Shown in pieces: positions 6,795-8,494 of a stretch of DNA of 8,494 nt. The position numbers were made by a program, and so were the translations under genes. The notes beneath the pieces are model-generated. The model saw only the letters and a list, made by a program, of their open reading frames with translations, searched no databases and was not told the origin of the DNA. The DNA comes from Lentisphaerota bacterium (GTDB lineage Bacteria; Verrucomicrobiota; Lentisphaeria; Oligosphaerales; Oligosphaeraceae): the NCBI GenBank assembly GCA_012800625.1, contig JAAZIY010000050.1:1-8494 (forward strand), given 5' to 3'. Position 1 is the first letter of the stretch. Every line of letters starts with the position of its first letter.

Positions 6795-7994
6795 CTACTC
6801 CTTCACAGGAAAACTTGTTGTCTCTTCGTCAGTTGAGTCCAGCCCTTTGTAATACTCTTTTTCGAGAATATCGGCCATCAGCCTCCAATCAAAGAGTTGG
6901 CGCACCAGTCGCCGCCCATTGCTGCCCAGCTTTTGCCGCAGTTCTTGGTTTTGCAGCAAGAGCAGGGTTTTCTGCACTATCTCATCGATATTTTCCACTT
7001 CGCAGAGGAATCCAGTAATGTCGGGCAGCACCACTTCCGGCGTGCCGTCCAGCGGATATGCGAGCACGGGCACAGCGCTGGCCAGGGCCTGCACGGCGCT
7101 GCGCGGCAGCCCTTCGCGCAGCGAGAGATGCAGCAGCACATCCATGAGCGCGGTATAGCGGCAAACCTGCTCGGGAGGCACCAGACCGGCAAAAACAAAA
7201 TGCTCTTGCAACCCCAGCTCGGCGATGCGACGCTGGATTTTCTCCTTTAATATACCGTCTCCAACCAGTAAAAAGCGCAAGTCAGGCACTTTTGCGATGA
7301 TTGCCGGCGCGGCCTCCACCAGGGTTTCATAGCCTTTAAGCTCGAAAATCCTTGCCACCGTGCCGATCACCAGGGCTTTTTTGGGCAGTCCCAGTTTTTG
7401 TCGCAGCGCAGGCTCCGGCTTGGCATTCATAAAAGCCTGCAAGTCCATGCCGCTATACACCACCATATATTTGCGTCGTGGAGCCACCTTGGCCTGCACG
7501 CATTGCTCGATCATTGCCTGGGCCACGGCAAAAATCTTGTGGCAGCGTTTGGCGGCCATGCGTTCCAAGGCTATATATAGCCAGTTTTTCCAGGCACTTT
7601 GATATGGATGGAATGCCTGTCCATGCACAGTATGAACGATAAAAGGGACTTTGGCCTTGGCAGCGGCCAGTCGCCCCAAAATGCCTGCCTTCGAGGCATG
7701 CGTATGCACCACGTCAAAACGCTCTTGCCTAAATATGCGCAAGAGGCTTTTATAGGCCAGGTAGTCTTTGAGCGGATTAATGGCGCGCAGTAGCTCAGGC
7801 ACTTCGATAAGACGCATGCCTTCAGGGCAGTCTTTCTGCAGCAAGCTACCCTCCGGACCCTCGCTTTTACCGGTAATCAGGGTCACCTCATGACCCTTTT
7901 CAAGATGCCCTTGTATGGTGTAAAGCGTGTTTTCCTGGGCACCGCCTATAATCATCCTGGTGATAACATGACATATAGACAGCTTGCGGGGCAT
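6795..7994 (-). CDS. GT4-family glycosyltransferase
   Basis: A 399-residue GT-B-fold glycosyltransferase of the GT4 (glycosyl transferase group 1) family. The N-terminal half has the Gly-rich loop IIGGAQENT (15-23) and VVHTHASKAGILGR (95-108), HTVHG (121-125). The C-terminal half begins near 205 with VIGTVARIFELKGYETLVEA and contains FLLVGDG (241-247), FAGLVPP (268-274) and the donor-site segment SLREGLPRSAVQALASAVPV (291-310) followed by DGTPEVV. The usual E-x7-E donor motif appears as E294-x7-Q302. Such enzymes transfer a sugar from a nucleotide donor to lipid-linked or surface glycans at the inner face of the membrane; the specific sugar cannot be read from sequence. The start is ATG at 7994, with GGAG 6 nt ahead; a TTG at 8006 overlaps that GGAG and is less likely. 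It is first in a two-gene unit with the zinc-ribbon gene. Confidence 0.92.
   Translation of the reverse strand: MPRKLSICHVITRMIIGGAQENTLYTIQGHLEKGHEVTLITGKSEGPEGSLLQKDCPEGMRLIEVPELLRAINPLKDYLAYKSLLRIFRQERFDVVHTHASKAGILGRLAAAKAKVPFIVHTVHGQAFHPYQSAWKNWLYIALERMAAKRCHKIFAVAQAMIEQCVQAKVAPRRKYMVVYSGMDLQAFMNAKPEPALRQKLGLPKKALVIGTVARIFELKGYETLVEAAPAIIAKVPDLRFLLVGDGILKEKIQRRIAELGLQEHFVFAGLVPPEQVCRYTALMDVLLHLSLREGLPRSAVQALASAVPVLAYPLDGTPEVVLPDITGFLCEVENIDEIVQKTLLLLQNQELRQKLGSNGRRLVRQLFDWRLMADILEKEYYKGLDSTDEETTSFPVKE
6798..6803 (-). promoter_or_regulatory. Ribosome binding site inside the upstream gene
   Basis: AAGGAG is formed by the last two sense codons of the glycosyltransferase, 5 nt ahead of the ATG at 6792. 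It shows the two genes are read as one transcript and probably coupled. Confidence 0.8.
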
Positions 7995-8000
7995 AGTAGG

Positions 8001-8004
8001 CTCC
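8001..8004 (-). promoter_or_regulatory. Ribosome binding site deciding an ATG start at 7994
   Basis: On the minus strand GGAG is followed by 6 nt (CCTACT) and then ATG. Choosing the upstream TTG (8006) would place this site inside the gene and leave the start with no ribosome binding site. Confidence 0.75.
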
Positions 8005-8072
8005 AAAAAATAAAGTTAAAGATAGCAGAGAATCAGCAAGATTGACTACAGCTAAAAAAAGTAACGGCAAGA

Positions 8073-8096
8073 TTTTGGACACTAAGACACACGAAG
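8073..8096 (+). repeat. Dispersed GT-rich repeat, copy 2 (element A)
   Basis: Starts TTTTGGACACTAAGACACAC and ends GAAG. It matches the reverse complement of 4842-4865 with a single mismatch. Relative to the gene downstream of it (the minus-strand glycosyltransferase), it has the same polarity as copy 1 has to the aldolase-like gene. Confidence 0.88.
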
Positions 8097-8098
8097 GC

Positions 8099-8123
8099 TT
8101 TTTGGACGCTGTCTAGCGCCAAT
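8099..8123 (+). repeat. 25-bp dispersed element B, copy 2
   Basis: Starts TTTTTGGACG and ends GTCTAGCGCCAAT. It differs from copy 1 at four positions. It is separated from element A by 2 nt here, against 15 nt at copy 1. Confidence 0.75.
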
Positions 8124-8188
8124 ATGCACTAGGCTCGGGGGGCTGCGCATAAGCAAAGCCACAAAAGAGCAGCCGGCAAAGAGAAAAA

Positions 8189-8296
8189 ATGATGCCTGAA
8201 AGCATACAATTATCGAATCAAGGGATGATTTTAAGCAAAAATGTTATTCCGATACAATATATGCAAAACCAGTCTTTACCAGCTAAACAAACCTGA
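8189..8296 (+). CDS. Candidate 35-residue small ORF
   Basis: ATG-ATG opens a 35-codon frame ending in TGA, with a GAG at 8181-8183 five bases ahead. The peptide begins MMPESIQLSNQGM and has four methionines, no membrane segment and no recognised motif. It lies between repeat copies in a region with no other gene. A chance ORF is the more likely explanation. Confidence 0.15.
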   Translation: MMPESIQLSNQGMILSKNVIPIQYMQNQSLPAKQT

Positions 8297-8320
8297 CATA
8301 ACCGGAAACAAGCAAACAGT

Positions 8321-8355
8321 TTTTGGAACACTAAGACACACTAAGACACACGAAG
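8321..8355 (+). repeat. Dispersed GT-rich repeat, copy 3 (element A, expanded)
   Basis: Begins TTTTGGAACA, carries CTAAGACACA twice in tandem (8331-8340 and 8341-8350) and ends CGAAG. It has the same orientation as copy 2, with one inserted A and one additional 10-bp unit. No element B follows; instead AAGTCCCA (8356-8363) foreshadows the nonamer array about 80 bp later. Confidence 0.85.
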
Positions 8356-8392
8356 AAGTCCCACGTATGTAGTACACGCTCATTGCGTGCTC

Positions 8393-8439
8393 CCCGTTCC
8401 CGCTCCCGTTCCCGTTCCCGTTCCCGCTCCCGTTCCCGT
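8393..8439. repeat. Tandem hexamer array (CCCGTT/CCCGCT)
   Basis: Seven full hexamers and a five-base partial: five are CCCGTT and two (8399-8404 and 8423-8428) are CCCGCT. On the minus strand this gives GGG runs separated by exactly 3 nt, which fits the G3-N(1-7) G-quadruplex rule. The array passes directly into a nonamer array. Confidence 0.95.
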
Positions 8440-8494
8440 CCCAAAAGTCCCAAAAGTCCCAAAAGTCCCAAAAGTCCCAAAAGTCCCAAAAGTC
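8440..8494. repeat. Tandem nonamer array (CCCAAAAGT), continues past the window
   Basis: Six identical CCCAAAAGT units (8440-8493) and the first base of another unit at the window edge, so the true length is unknown. On the minus strand the GGG runs are 6 nt apart. Perfect identity of the units suggests recent expansion by slippage. Confidence 0.95.

Larger units (their letters stand above)
8007..8494. other. Repeat-rich region without a recognisable gene
   Basis: About 490 bp upstream of the glycosyltransferase. It contains two copies of dispersed element A, one copy of element B, a 35-codon candidate ORF, and a tandem hexamer/nonamer array at the edge. The promoter of the glycosyltransferase must lie here, but no convincing -35/-10 pair was found on the minus strand. 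A weak 6-bp inverted repeat (GGCTGC at 8141, GCAGCC at 8169) has no T tract and is not called. Confidence 0.7.

Noticed and set aside
7995..8006. Longer 403-residue glycosyltransferase starting at TTG 8006
   Set aside because: The GGAG at 8001-8004 overlaps that TTG and is correctly spaced for the ATG at 7994, where the protein also begins as typical GT4 enzymes do.
8141..8174. Hairpin terminator from GGCTGC / GCAGCC
   Set aside because: The stem is only 6 bp with a 22-nt loop and there is no T tract on either strand.
8393..8494. CRISPR array
   Set aside because: Units are 6 and 9 bp with no unique spacers, so this is a simple tandem repeat.

Overview
The window looks like part of a Gram-negative-type bacterial chromosome. 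The moderate GC content, clear AGGAG-type ribosome binding sites, large secreted multidomain proteins (LamG-like plus barrel-like), a CT398-type zinc-ribbon protein and GT-rich dispersed repeats are reminiscent of the PVC superphylum, perhaps Lentisphaerota. This placement is an inference from style. No rRNA or other marker gene is present to confirm it.

Layout: positions 1-388 hold no convincing gene and carry a possible promoter. Next comes a two-gene plus-strand operon (389-1351 and 1382-4669). It encodes two exported proteins: a HEAT-repeat protein with a GH2-type carbohydrate-binding beta-sandwich, and a 1095-residue protein with a LamG-like domain, a glycoside-hydrolase-like barrel, a GATase-like domain and C-terminal beta domains. 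A strong intrinsic terminator (4692-4738) closes the operon. A repeat-rich spacer (4739-4965) leads to a plus-strand D-threonine aldolase/DSD1-family PLP enzyme (4966-6066). This gene meets, tail to tail with a 12-bp gap, a minus-strand pair: a GT4 glycosyltransferase (7994-6795) and, translationally coupled behind it, a coiled-coil C4 zinc-ribbon protein (6792-6079).

The right end (8007-8494) holds no recognisable gene. It contains two further copies of a dispersed GT-rich repeat, a second copy of an adjoining 25-bp element, a possible 35-codon ORF, and a tandem array of hexamers followed by nonamers that runs off the window. Read on the minus strand, the array has G3 runs at regular 3- and 6-nt spacing, which is a textbook G-quadruplex pattern.

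The first two genes probably act together on an extracellular or periplasmic carbohydrate. The other three genes look like separate functions (D-amino-acid metabolism, surface glycan synthesis, and a conserved putative regulator). No complete novel system is evident. The most distinctive features are the uncharacterised exported enzyme-like protein and the modular non-coding repeats.
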